A stretch of DNA of 33,573 nt from a virus: IMG/VR virus record IMGVR_UViG_3300037847_002069, positions 1 to 33,573 of that record; one strand, written 5' to 3'. Of the stretch, positions 1-7,287 are shown one piece after another. The first letter of the stretch is position 1. Each line of letters begins with the position of its first letter. The position numbers were made by a program, and so were the translations under genes. Below the pieces are notes generated by a model that was given only the letters and a program-made list of their open reading frames with translations, was not told the DNA's origin and did not search any database.

Positions 1-169
1 TGGTTACGTGGGGGTACGTGCATCGACTCGAACCCAAGTATATGAGGGGGCAGAAGTCTAGATATCTTACGAACCGGTACATGTTGGTGTACGAACCAGA
101 CCAAGACATACCACCGTATGAGGAGCTTAAAAAGGTTTACAATACTGAAGTCGTGGCGAGTAGTAAAAT
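1..169. repeat. Terminal overlap, left copy (circular or redundant genome end)
   Basis: Identical to 33405-33573 except at one position (A at 98, C at 33502), which is a synonymous change in a proline codon of the initiator-like gene. The match runs exactly to the end of the window, as expected when an assembler walks past the start of a circular map. The one mismatch suggests population variation or a sequencing error rather than a copied contig end. A true terminal repeat is possible but cannot be separated from assembly overlap here. Confidence 0.9.
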
Positions 170-449
170 GGACGAGCAGACCAAAGAGGAGCGAGAGAAC
201 GTTGAGGGGACGGCATCAACCCTCGATCCGAAGGTAGTGCGTGAGTATCATGCCATGATTTTAAATGCTTGCTCCCAAATATATGGCAATATTCCCAACT
301 ATTCGCCACGAGAAATTGAAATGTACCTACAAGACATTGAAGATCCACCTAAACATGAGGGGTGGATCGAAGTATTTACCCAACTTAAAACGACACACAA
401 CAATTTACCAACCATAAAGGAGGTGTTTAATGTTATTAAAAATAGATGA
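1..449 (+). CDS. Replication-initiator-like winged-helix protein (3' part of origin-spanning gene)
   Basis: This is the C-terminal two-thirds of the gene that begins at 33194; the frame is open from base 3. The complete protein is 219 residues. Its first ~100 residues look like the winged-helix domain of plasmid and phage replication initiators: a THETIEAECPHVQKSTIKKA segment resembling a recognition helix, followed by a WGYVHRLEP wing-like strand. The C-terminal half is polar, with the run YHAMILNACSQIYGNIPNY. It leads the early replication operon and overlaps the next gene by 20 nt. By position it may bind an origin and recruit host polymerase or load the helicase; that is inference. A MarR or DnaD-like regulator is the alternative. 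Confidence 0.7.
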   Translation, partial: VTWGYVHRLEPKYMRGQKSRYLTNRYMLVYEPDQDIPPYEELKKVYNTEVVASSKMDEQTKEERENVEGTASTLDPKVVREYHAMILNACSQIYGNIPNYSPREIEMYLQDIEDPPKHEGWIEVFTQLKTTHNNLPTIKEVFNVIKNR

Positions 450-996
450 TGAAACAGTTTATTCAGTTCATGATACAACCTACGGCATGGATATTATCAA
501 GGCCACGCAACTTGTGAACTACGCACATCAAGATGTCTGTGAGTACGGATATGAACGCATCTTGTATAACATGCCGGTCAAGATTATCACCGGCATCCAG
601 AAGCTAGAGAAAAAATTACAGTACCTATTGGAGGACGCACTCATCTTGAAGGAGGGGGAGTCGAGTGTGTCCACCTATCTAAAGTATGCCCAAGCGCTAG
701 TGCGTGGGTACAACAAGATGAAAGAGATTGCTCGCATTGAGGGGTTGTCGAAACTCAACATTGATTATTACAATATTTGTATCCTCAAAGAAGACGGCAG
801 TCAGCAAATCATTTACTTTACCCGTGATGAAGATACCAAAAAGGCATTGTATAGGAAGCTATCTAGTGATATAGTCGTCTATACGGCGCAAGAGGTGGGT
901 GAAATACTAGCACACGATGATTTCACACATGCCATGAAACGAGAGTTTGATGCTCGTTTAACCAAGGTAACGAAGGGTGAAACAAAAACTAACTGA
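430..996 (+). CDS. Early protein of unknown function, 188 aa
   Basis: I do not recognise a family. Translation starts at ATG 430 behind a strong AAAGGAGG Shine-Dalgarno at 416-423, inside the end of the preceding gene. The protein is mostly predicted helical, with a central charged segment (residues ~50-110) that could form a coiled coil and a C-terminal region rich in Asp, Lys and Arg. There is no signal peptide or membrane segment. It sits between the initiator-like protein and small regulators in a tightly overlapping early operon, so a replication accessory or loader role is plausible but unproven. Confidence 0.75.
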   Translation: MLLKIDDETVYSVHDTTYGMDIIKATQLVNYAHQDVCEYGYERILYNMPVKIITGIQKLEKKLQYLLEDALILKEGESSVSTYLKYAQALVRGYNKMKEIARIEGLSKLNIDYYNICILKEDGSQQIIYFTRDEDTKKALYRKLSSDIVVYTAQEVGEILAHDDFTHAMKREFDARLTKVTKGETKTN

Positions 997-1267
997 AGAT
1001 TTAAAGTTACAGATTTCTTTGTTTGATGTAGAGGACGAGGAGGATCAAGAGCAATTTAAAGTGTATTGGATGCTCCTCAACTACGATGTCAAAAAGAAAA
1101 TACAAAATGCTTATTATCGAGCATTGGTAAATCAGGCCGTGGAACGCAAGTACAATATGATAAACCACGAACACAACGGGGTAGCCTATATCGAACTCGA
1201 TCCACGGGAAATACTTGATAACATAAATGTTATCGTCAATTACATAGACCTAAAGGAGGGTGAATGA
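977..1267 (+). CDS. Small acidic early protein, GTG start, 96 aa
   Basis: No family recognised. The start is GTG at 977 with a GAAGG stretch just upstream, overlapping the previous gene by 20 nt; the next in-frame ATG would remove a third of the protein. The N-terminus is acidic (FDVEDEEDQEQF), followed by a mixed helical region. The last codons overlap the start of the next gene in an ATGA-type junction (1264-1267), so translation is probably coupled. Likely cytoplasmic. Confidence 0.65.
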   Translation: MKQKLTEDLKLQISLFDVEDEEDQEQFKVYWMLLNYDVKKKIQNAYYRALVNQAVERKYNMINHEHNGVAYIELDPREILDNINVIVNYIDLKEGE

Positions 1268-1458
1268 AGTTAAAGACCGAGCCAGATCTTGACTCGTATT
1301 ATGCAAGGGGCATCAAGCAAATCAATATTGCCGTAACTCCGGAGCTACATACAGCTTTCAAGACTGCGTGTTTGCAAAATGAGGTGGGGATGAAAGATGT
1401 CCTGACCGATTGCATGATTCGTTTTGTAGACCAATATAAAAAAGAGGAGGAAGTATGA
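1264..1458 (+). CDS. Ribbon-helix-helix DNA-binding protein, 64 aa
   Basis: Residues ~18-60 fit the ribbon-helix-helix pattern (Arc/CopG/ParG type): a short beta strand KQINIAVTPELHTAFK, then helix A (LHTAFKTACLQNEVG), a turn at VGMKD, and helix B (KDVLTDCMIRFVDQYKK). The N-terminal ~15 residues are a polar tail, as in ParG. The size is normal for the family, whose members act as dimers binding tandem short DNA repeats. The start has a strong AAAGGAGG and overlaps the previous stop by 4 nt. It is a good candidate to bind the TGTCAT repeat array near 32.4 kb, since RHH repressors such as omega bind arrays of short repeats; that pairing is inference. Confidence 0.7.
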   Translation: MKLKTEPDLDSYYARGIKQINIAVTPELHTAFKTACLQNEVGMKDVLTDCMIRFVDQYKKEEEV

Positions 1459-1736
1459 CCGAAGAAGCTAAACAACCAGAACCAATCAGCATGAAAAGTG
1501 CCATGATACGATTGCGCCAGTTTTACGAGGCGGAAAGTCAACGCAACGCTGAAGACTTTAATCACATGATGCACTTTGGTAGTGACGAAGTGACAAAAAA
1601 AATGGCAGATTTTATTGAACGCAGAGTCCACTTAAAATTATTTATTGTGGAATGTGATGCTATTTTACAAGCGTGGCTACGTGCTGAAGAAAATGATAAA
1701 CAACTTGAAATCCAAGAGGAGGATAAAAATGAGTGA
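1455..1736 (+). CDS. Small early protein of unknown function, 93 aa
   Basis: No recognisable domain. It is helical and highly charged, starting at ATG 1455 within an ATGA overlap with the RHH gene and preceded by GAGGAGGAAG. The C-terminus is very acidic (ENDKQLEIQEEDKNE). The next gene starts 8 nt before this gene's stop, so the chain of coupled early genes continues. Likely cytoplasmic. Confidence 0.7.
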   Translation: MTEEAKQPEPISMKSAMIRLRQFYEAESQRNAEDFNHMMHFGSDEVTKKMADFIERRVHLKLFIVECDAILQAWLRAEENDKQLEIQEEDKNE

Positions 1737-2454
1737 TGATTTTTTTGTCGATTTAGAAAAAGAGTTTGACATGATTAATGAAGATGAACCGTCAGGGGGC
1801 AGTAAGTTTGGCACGCTCATCAACTGGTCGTGTCATGACCGTAAGTTTTATAAACGTGAGGGTGGGGTAAAGACAGACCTTGATCCACAACCTAAAAAAC
1901 TACTGCTCGACTTCTATAATTTAAGAGTCGGCCCAGTCAATCTAGCCAAGGCACAGTTTGATTACGTGCATTTCAATGACACGATCCCATCCATACCCAA
2001 GACTGCTGGGTGGACGTTCTCATTTGATATCAATATCTGGAATCCCAACATTGGCTTTTGTCATTTGTCCAGTAATTCAGCAGGGTGCGTTAGACGTATC
2101 AACAAGGCACTCAAAGAATATCAAATGAAGTTCAAGGGCAAGTATGATGCTTCACAAATCGCAGTGTGTGAGATTGATATTGAGGAAGAAAGCTATACTC
2201 ATACCAATTACTATCCAAGTTTTAAGATTGTGGACTACATGGATCGTGCCAAGACTGAACTGCCTGAACTTGATATCTTTGTACTCCCAAGAGCGCAAGT
2301 AAAATCCATGAGTGAGCCGGTACAAATCAAAGGCAAACCACCACAAGCTCCAGTTAAATCTAGTGAGCCAGAGTTTGATGATGATTTAAGTTTTTTAGAC
2401 GGAGAACATCAACGTAAAACCAAGCAAGAGGAACCAGCCAATGACGAATGGTAA
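1729..2454 (+). CDS. Putative single-stranded DNA-binding protein, 241 aa
   Basis: The frame is open from 1645, but ATG 1729 is chosen because AAGAGGAGG (1714-1722) sits at the right distance and the start-stop overlap matches neighbouring genes. The body is rich in beta-type and aromatic residues (WTFSFDINIWNPNIGFCHL). The protein ends in a disordered segment followed by an acidic, aromatic tail motif EPEFDDDLSFLDG, the kind of tail through which phage and bacterial SSBs (T7 gp2.5, E. coli SSB) contact replication partners. It lies directly before the primase/helicase and close to a recombination nuclease. I infer an SSB role from tail and context; I do not recognise a named family for the body. 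Confidence 0.5.
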   Translation: MSDDFFVDLEKEFDMINEDEPSGGSKFGTLINWSCHDRKFYKREGGVKTDLDPQPKKLLLDFYNLRVGPVNLAKAQFDYVHFNDTIPSIPKTAGWTFSFDINIWNPNIGFCHLSSNSAGCVRRINKALKEYQMKFKGKYDASQIAVCEIDIEEESYTHTNYYPSFKIVDYMDRAKTELPELDIFVLPRAQVKSMSEPVQIKGKPPQAPVKSSEPEFDDDLSFLDGEHQRKTKQEEPANDEW

Positions 2455-2725
2455 GCTCTATGGTGAGATCTTATTCAACATGGCCAAGTCTATCTATGGT
2501 GAACCCACCTCCACGGGAACCGGAAACTATCGTTTCAAAGGTTCCAAAGGGGTGAGTGTGGATACCAACGGAGGTCGTTGGTTTGATTTCACGGAAGATC
2601 GTGGGGGTGGTTGTAAGGATTTCATTGAGGTACACTTTCCTGATGAGCCAATCGCTCAAGTGTTCAAACGTTTTGGTGGTTCGGATTTTCTGAACGGGCA
2701 GAGGGTGGGCGCTCTGCACAGGTAG
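2441..2725 (+). CDS. Primase N-terminal segment (5' part of frameshifted primase-helicase)
   Basis: This reading frame encodes 94 residues resembling the DNA-binding/initiation region of phage and plasmid primases: FKGSKGVSVDTNGGRWFDFT, then DRGGGCKDFIEV, matching the usual pattern of a short strand, W/Y-F-D and GGG followed by an I/V-rich helix. It stops at TAG 2723-2725. The -1 frame, open from 2644, continues with primase-like coding (AEWDYISSEGEVVYTKTKFE) into the TOPRIM domain. So this is most likely the first exon-like piece of one ~600-residue protein, interrupted by a one-base deletion or read by a programmed -1 shift. The start overlaps the preceding SSB-like gene by 14 nt. Confidence 0.7.
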   Translation: MTNGKLYGEILFNMAKSIYGEPTSTGTGNYRFKGSKGVSVDTNGGRWFDFTEDRGGGCKDFIEVHFPDEPIAQVFKRFGGSDFLNGQRVGALHR

Positions 2726-2799
2726 TTGCAGAGTGGGATTACATCTCCTCTGAAGGAGAGGTAGTCTATACCAAGACCAAGTTTGAACCCAAGTCATTC

Positions 2800-4260
2800 A
2801 TGTGGAAGAACCCACATGGGAAAGGACTCAATGGTGCTGAACGTATTCCTTACAATCTACCTGCGATCTTAGAAGATAAGCACCGAGGAGTGTTCATCTG
2901 CGAGGGGGAAAAAGATTGTGATACTTTAATCATGCACGGCTTTCTCGCTACCACCTACGGAGGAGCCAGTGATGTACCCGATAATGTCCAAACATATTTA
3001 CGAGGACGTAGGGTATTTATCTGTGGTGACTTTGATAAGGCCGGAGGTAAGTTTGTCAAGAGCATGTATGAGAAACTGAATGGGGTAGCTCAAAGTGTAG
3101 CGCACTGTTGGTTACAAAACCCTGCCCAATCAGAGAGCATTAATGATATGACGGATTGGTTTGCACAAGGAGGGAGCGCAGATAAATTAAAAGCGCAAGT
3201 CAAGAGTGCAAAAGGGTACGAGGCATTTCCAGAGAAACCACAAAACTTGATCATGACTTACCATGACATTTTAAATATGCCTCCACCCGTATGGTTAGTG
3301 AAGAACTATTTATTGCAAAACTCTACAGCTATGATATGGGGGCGCAGTGGTTCGTTTAAATCATTCATGGCACTAGACATTGGACTATCGATTAGTACCG
3401 GTAAAGACTTTCACGGTTGTGAAACAACCCAAAAGGATGTGTTATACATTGCCGGAGAGGGTGGCTATGGCTACAAGAATAGGATTGCAGCGTATCAAAA
3501 GCATTACAATCTTGAGATTAAAAACTTTTACTTGATGCCGATTGCAGTAGATTTAATTCACAAAGAACTGGTTGACATATTGATTAATGATGTGCAGTTA
3601 TTGAAACTTGATTTAGGCTTACTCATCATTGACACGATGGCCAGAAATTTTTCTGGGGAAGAAAACAGTGCTAAAGATACCAGTATGTTCATCCAAAATT
3701 TAGATGATCTGCGTGATGTGTTAGGTTGTACCATACTCATTGTCCACCACAGTGGTAAGAATGAGGCTAGTGGAGCCAGAGGTAGTAGTAACATCTATGC
3801 CAGTATGGACACCAGTATTCAAGTTGCAAGGGTAGAGAGTGTTTGTGTCTTGACTTGTGATAAACAAAAAGACAGCGCTCCATTCGAACAGATTGAATTT
3901 GAAATGCAAACCGTCAACTCAATGGACGGAGAAAGTTTAGTTGCCGTGCCAACAGAAACCAGTGTAGACTTTACTCATGACGAACAAGTCTATGAAAGAT
4001 TAAAAACATTATTACTCAAGGAGGGTGAAACAAAAAATCATAAAGATATACCGAAACATCAACGTGTGATTGCACGAGCAAGACTACGTGAGGAATGTTT
4101 AGATTTGTTTGACGGTAAGTCAAACACCAAGAGCAAAGCGTTTGGCCGTTGTTTGGAACGATTGATTCACAGTAATCGTATCTTGTTTTCAGGTACAGCT
4201 ATGGGGAAACAAATGCTTTGGATTAAAGATGAGAATCAAGAAATAGATATAGACTTATAG
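2800..4260 (+). CDS. TOPRIM primase / RepA-like helicase (3' part of frameshifted gene)
   Basis: From ATG 2800 the frame gives 486 residues, but coding similarity continues upstream to about 2700 in the same frame with no start codon, so 2800 is probably not a real start. Residues ~30-85 are a TOPRIM domain: E35-G-E-K-D and the metal motif GDFD (D77, D79). Residues ~170-345 are a RecA-like ATPase of the RepA/AAA_25 type: Walker A GRSGSFKS (181-188), Walker B LLIID (D278), and sensor-like HHSGK (316-320). Together they would prime and unwind at the phage fork. The last ~90 residues may be a small helical DNA-binding domain. No DNA polymerase is encoded nearby, implying use of the host's. Confidence 0.88.
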   Translation: MWKNPHGKGLNGAERIPYNLPAILEDKHRGVFICEGEKDCDTLIMHGFLATTYGGASDVPDNVQTYLRGRRVFICGDFDKAGGKFVKSMYEKLNGVAQSVAHCWLQNPAQSESINDMTDWFAQGGSADKLKAQVKSAKGYEAFPEKPQNLIMTYHDILNMPPPVWLVKNYLLQNSTAMIWGRSGSFKSFMALDIGLSISTGKDFHGCETTQKDVLYIAGEGGYGYKNRIAAYQKHYNLEIKNFYLMPIAVDLIHKELVDILINDVQLLKLDLGLLIIDTMARNFSGEENSAKDTSMFIQNLDDLRDVLGCTILIVHHSGKNEASGARGSSNIYASMDTSIQVARVESVCVLTCDKQKDSAPFEQIEFEMQTVNSMDGESLVAVPTETSVDFTHDEQVYERLKTLLLKEGETKNHKDIPKHQRVIARARLREECLDLFDGKSNTKSKAFGRCLERLIHSNRILFSGTAMGKQMLWIKDENQEIDIDL

Positions 4261-4270
4261 GAGAATAACA

Positions 4271-5272
4271 ATGAAAAATTTTGGAAAACTATCACCCAAC
4301 ACGGAGCTATCCGCTTCACTGGTACATAATTTATTTTACCGACCACACGAAGTATTGAATAAACTACGTGCGGCAAGGAACGGGGAGATAGAAGAAGTCA
4401 AACACGATATTAAATTAGAAGAACGTATGAATATGGGTAACCAACTTGAGGAGATTATTACCCAATTAGTACAAGAAAGATTACAGCTTAATGTAAAGTA
4501 TCCAGTCGATGAAGTAATGTCGATTGAGATTGGTACTTCCAATGATAACAAACCTTTGGATATCTTTGCCTCACTGGATGCAATTAGTTATGTCAAGAAA
4601 CCTCATGAAGTTAAGAGCAAAGACCGACAAGTGTACACCCCTTACAAACAACCCATTAATTTATTAGGTCCAGTTCCGATTGAGATAAAGAGTATGCAAG
4701 GTCGTCCTTATGAAACTCACGAACAGTTTGTCAAAGAACATGGCCGTGGCTATTTACAATGTCTGACTCAAATGATTATTGCTGATGCCAAGTATGGGAT
4801 TGTAGGTATCTTATTTAATGGTAATGACTTACGTGTGTATGTAGTTACTGAAGACCCAACCTTGCGCCAAGAAATATTAGGTAAGGCCTTGGTTCTCTAT
4901 GATCATTTAGAGAACGACACATGTTATCCTCCTGTTGATATTGATACCGCAGCAGCGCTGTACCCCAAGGTAGAAAAAGAAACAGTAGATGTGAGTGCAG
5001 ATTATCTAACTACCATTAATGATTTAGAAACCTTATTACAAAAAAGAAATGACATAGAAAATGCAATCGCTGATCACCAGATGAAACTAATTGAAGCAGT
5101 CGGTGAAGCAGAGATTGGTATATTGGAAACTCAAACCGGAGGTCGTATTGAACTACACCGTCCGATCAGGCACTATAAAGCTCAACCTCCAAAGTATAGT
5201 GAGGCAAAAGAAGCAAGAACTGTGCGTGCTAAGACAGTCAGTATCAAGAGAATATCTGAAGACTGGTCATGA
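4271..5272 (+). CDS. YqaJ-like PD-(D/E)XK recombination exonuclease, 333 aa
   Basis: The nuclease core is visible: G56-x3-E60 in helix 1 (NMGNQLEE), metal-binding Asp around 97-103 (LDIFASLDA), the E138-I-K140 motif (PIEIKSM), and the YLQCLTQMIIADA helix with the Gln pair (Q163, Q167) typical of YqaJ/lambda-exonuclease-like enzymes. Residues ~245-290 form a coiled coil, followed by a basic tail. Such enzymes resect double-stranded DNA ends in phage recombination, often with an SSB or annealase, here possibly the 241-aa SSB-like gene. It starts behind TAGGAGAATAAC ten bases after the helicase stop and overlaps the next gene by 4 nt. Family assignment is confident; the substrate is inferred. 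Confidence 0.82.
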   Translation: MKNFGKLSPNTELSASLVHNLFYRPHEVLNKLRAARNGEIEEVKHDIKLEERMNMGNQLEEIITQLVQERLQLNVKYPVDEVMSIEIGTSNDNKPLDIFASLDAISYVKKPHEVKSKDRQVYTPYKQPINLLGPVPIEIKSMQGRPYETHEQFVKEHGRGYLQCLTQMIIADAKYGIVGILFNGNDLRVYVVTEDPTLRQEILGKALVLYDHLENDTCYPPVDIDTAAALYPKVEKETVDVSADYLTTINDLETLLQKRNDIENAIADHQMKLIEAVGEAEIGILETQTGGRIELHRPIRHYKAQPPKYSEAKEARTVRAKTVSIKRISEDWS

Positions 5273-5925
5273 GTCCAAGAAGAAACATCCTTGCTGAGTT
5301 CACAGATGAGTTATTACTCAACTGGAATCCTGATTATCAGGAAAAAAAATATATTGCCCTTCGAGATACAGTTGTACCTCAGCTTATGGTTGCATTTAGT
5401 CGCAAAGGACACCACTCTTTCGTGTATGATTATCAAATTAAAAAAAGTAAAAACACTCTTTCCAATCATCGCACTAAAGTTTTTGGTAAATATCCTACCA
5501 TGTCGATTGAAGAAGCTAGGGAAAAGGTCATTTACTTTAACACACTAGCTACAACTAAAACCTTAGATGAGATACTTGAAGTTAAGATGATAGATACAGT
5601 CGTGTATTTTATTGAAAGTGCTGAAGGGTATATTAAGATTGGTAAAAGTTCTAACTGGTGGGCAAGAGCCAAAGAGCTTACAGCATCCAGTCAGGGGCAT
5701 CGGTTCATTGGGTTTCGTATTGAAGATGATGTATTCAATGAAACATCCTTGCATATCTTGTTTCGTAAGTTTCGTAAACCTAACTCAGAATACTTTGATG
5801 ATACTCTCAACTACATCAAAGCCCTGATAGTAAAAGCTGTTGTGTACCATGAGCCAAAGGCTAAGATAAAACAAACATTAGAATGGTATGAAGAACAAAT
5901 TTATGAAAAGGATAAACAACCCTAA
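5269..5925 (+). CDS. Arm-type integrase DNA-binding domain fused to GIY-YIG (T5orf172/MUG113-like) nuclease, 218 aa
   Basis: Residues ~27-90 match the N-terminal domain of tyrosine integrases (DUF4102 type): LRDTVVPQLMVAFSRKG, then a short strand, then VFGKYPTMSIEEAREKV, corresponding to the G-x-YP-x-(L/I)SL-x-EAR signature. No core-binding or tyrosine recombinase catalytic domain follows. Instead residues ~111-176 read VVYFIESAEGYIKIGKS with R133, E158 and a terminal EYFD, matching the T5orf172/MUG113 branch of GIY-YIG nucleases (YFI for GIY, IKIG for YIG, catalytic Arg and Glu). The result should be a site-specific DNA nuclease or nickase. It is the last rightward gene and overlaps the leftward operon end by 4 nt. 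Function in resolution, homing or host DNA attack is open. Confidence 0.75.
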   Translation: MSPRRNILAEFTDELLLNWNPDYQEKKYIALRDTVVPQLMVAFSRKGHHSFVYDYQIKKSKNTLSNHRTKVFGKYPTMSIEEAREKVIYFNTLATTKTLDEILEVKMIDTVVYFIESAEGYIKIGKSSNWWARAKELTASSQGHRFIGFRIEDDVFNETSLHILFRKFRKPNSEYFDDTLNYIKALIVKAVVYHEPKAKIKQTLEWYEEQIYEKDKQP

Positions 5926-6191
5926 GACTTCTTATGACGATTAGCAAAGTTACGAGCAGCTTCTACACTACCAAAACCCCATGCTTTTAGAGCCAGTGCC
6001 TTTCGAGTAGGTCTTCCCTTCTCGTCCTTCATAGGCCCCTTCATCCCGGCAAAGCGGGCAGCAAAACTTACCCGTCTTGGGTTAGTTCCTGACTTGACCG
6101 GTGCTTTCAAGTTTGCACCTTCAGTTCGTTTAAAGAAGGCTCTACCTTTCGCAGTTAAACCTCCCTTTGGATTCTTGTGTTCTTTACGCAT
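5922..6191 (-). CDS. Basic DUF6321-like phage protein, 89 aa
   Basis: A strongly basic small protein with the pattern GLTAKGRAFF, then a linker, then RRVSFAARFAGMKGPMKD and PTRKALALKAWGFG. This layout is common in marine phages, where it is annotated as DUF6321 and has no assigned role; it may contact nucleic acid. It is the last gene of the leftward late unit, and its stop overlaps the stop of the convergent early unit. I see no terminator hairpin between the two, so transcripts may run into each other. Confidence 0.75.
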   Translation of the reverse strand: MRKEHKNPKGGLTAKGRAFFKRTEGANLKAPVKSGTNPRRVSFAARFAGMKGPMKDEKGRPTRKALALKAWGFGSVEAARNFANRHKKS

Positions 6192-6300
6192 AACTAAAAG
6201 TAAGTATGATTACCAATGCTGCAATGACAATATAGACTGCAATGTCATAAGTCATCCACCATTCTTCTATCTTGTTGAATAAATCATTTAGAATTTTCAT
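6184..6300 (-). CDS. 38-aa single-pass membrane protein
   Basis: A short gene with start ATG at 6300 and a GGGGAGTAGTAA Shine-Dalgarno. The N-terminal ~18 residues are amphipathic (MKILNDLFNKIEEWW), and residues ~19-37 form one hydrophobic helix (IAVYIVIAALVIILTFSYA). It overlaps both neighbours (17 nt upstream, 8 nt downstream), as lysis mini-genes often do. It could be a holin modulator or antiholin, but nothing beyond size and topology shows this. Confidence 0.6.
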   Translation of the reverse strand: MKILNDLFNKIEEWWMTYDIAVYIVIAALVIILTFSYA

Positions 6301-6520
6301 TTACTACTCCCCATATATTTTTAAGAATCTGTTTGTTTTCATCCACTTGTTCTGCAATGTACTTGACTTCAACTTGTATAACTTGTAGCTGATCTTTATT
6401 AACTAATTCAGCTTGTGCTGCTTCCAGTGCATTTAAACGTTCCATACTCTCACCCCAAGCCACAGCTACTCCAACCAATGGGATGGCAATAAAACATATT
6501 GTCTTGACATCTATGTTCAT
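6284..6520 (-). CDS. 78-aa membrane-anchored coiled-coil protein
   Basis: One N-terminal hydrophobic segment (residues ~7-23, ICFIAIPLVGVAVAWG) is followed by a heptad-type coiled coil (RLNALEAAQAELVN to the end). The topology resembles a small inner-membrane spanin or antiholin-like protein. It starts at ATG 6520 in an ATGA overlap with the 145-aa membrane gene and overlaps the next gene, so the two are probably co-translated. The lysis role is inferred from neighbours. Confidence 0.6.
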   Translation of the reverse strand: MNIDVKTICFIAIPLVGVAVAWGESMERLNALEAAQAELVNKDQLQVIQVEVKYIAEQVDENKQILKNIWGVVNENSK

Positions 6521-6954
6521 CGTCTAACTAAACTGCCTCCGAAGTACAAGCCAATGATACTAGATACTACATGAGTATCTAAAGGTGTAATGACCAAGCC
6601 TTCTAGTGGTTTCCATAAGGTCATGTCCGTGCTGCTACTGAATATCCAGAATCCAGAAGATACTGCCTCGGTGTATCCGACATATACATTTAGACTAGGA
6701 TCTATGAAAGGTGCAAGTTTTGGTAAAACAATGATAGCCATCACACACATGAGTGCTATCCAACGTCTAGTATTTTTAGTAAATGGATCAGATACGTTTC
6801 TTGCTTTATCAAACTGTGCTGATTGGAATCCTGCTCTAGCCATCAAAGCCTTTTGTTCTTGTGCTTTGTCTTGAGCTTTCTGAGCCATGATCGATAGCAC
6901 ACCACCTATGATTGTGGATGCTCCCATTGATAATAGCTCCATTGGTATACCCAT
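6517..6954 (-). CDS. Putative holin (3TM-type), 145 aa
   Basis: Three hydrophobic segments can be seen: residues ~8-24 (MGASTIIGGVLSIMAQ), ~64-84 (RWIALMCVMAIIVLPKLAPF) and ~128-143 (VVSSIIGLYFGGSLVR). Between the first and second is a basic amphipathic stretch. This is the layout of the three-transmembrane holins found in marine podoviruses, which form inner-membrane holes that release the endolysin. The start follows the previous stop directly, with GGGAGGAT as Shine-Dalgarno. Assignment is by topology and context. Confidence 0.6.
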   Translation of the reverse strand: MGIPMELLSMGASTIIGGVLSIMAQKAQDKAQEQKALMARAGFQSAQFDKARNVSDPFTKNTRRWIALMCVMAIIVLPKLAPFIDPSLNVYVGYTEAVSSGFWIFSSSTDMTLWKPLEGLVITPLDTHVVSSIIGLYFGGSLVRR

Positions 6955-7287
6955 CTATCCTCCCATCAATGGATTGCTCTTGATATAATCCCAAACTTTT
7001 TTAAACTCACGCTCCCACCATGTACCAAGGCCTTCTTCTATGGCATACATATCTTCTCGCAACGTACCAATCTGTTCTTTAAGATTTTTATTCTCAGCTT
7101 CCAGAGTCGCAATTCGTTGTTTCAAACCAGAGGTATCAACGGTTTTGATTTTTGCGACTTGCTTTACGGTATGGCTGATACGGGATTCTAAACTGCTCAT
7201 CCACCATATTCCTCCACCGATCGCCGGAGCGATTGTCAATATCAGCGATAGTAATACTGCCGGTGATAAGGTCAATGTCTTGTTCAT
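6955..7287 (-). CDS. Putative i-spanin-like membrane coiled-coil protein, 110 aa
   Basis: Residues ~8-30 form an N-terminal membrane anchor (AVLLSLILTIAPAIGGGIWW). Residues ~50-85 are a clear coiled coil (LKQRIATLEAENKNLKEQIG), followed by a Trp-rich end (GTWWEREFKKVWDYI). This matches inner-membrane spanins such as Rz, which bridge the periplasm at the last step of lysis. A strong CAGGAGATGATAT ribosome site precedes ATG 7287. The first 152 nt lie out of frame inside the 3' end of the secreted 445-aa gene, an overlap like Rz/Rz1. No separate lipoprotein partner is obvious. Confidence 0.6.
   Translation of the reverse strand: MNKTLTLSPAVLLSLILTIAPAIGGGIWWMSSLESRISHTVKQVAKIKTVDTSGLKQRIATLEAENKNLKEQIGTLREDMYAIEEGLGTWWEREFKKVWDYIKSNPLMGG

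Noticed and set aside
1645-1728. Upstream extension of the SSB-like gene
   Set aside because: It would overlap the 93-aa gene by 92 nt and lacks a ribosome site, while ATG 1729 has AAGAGGAGG.
5269-5925. Complete tyrosine integrase indicating a temperate phage
   Set aside because: Only the arm-binding domain pattern is present; the catalytic R-H-R-Y region is absent, and no attachment site or repressor/cro pair is visible.
6224-6248. ATGACA and TGTCAT pair
   Set aside because: Lies in the coding sequence of the 38-aa membrane gene and is isolated; two hits can occur by chance in 33 kb.
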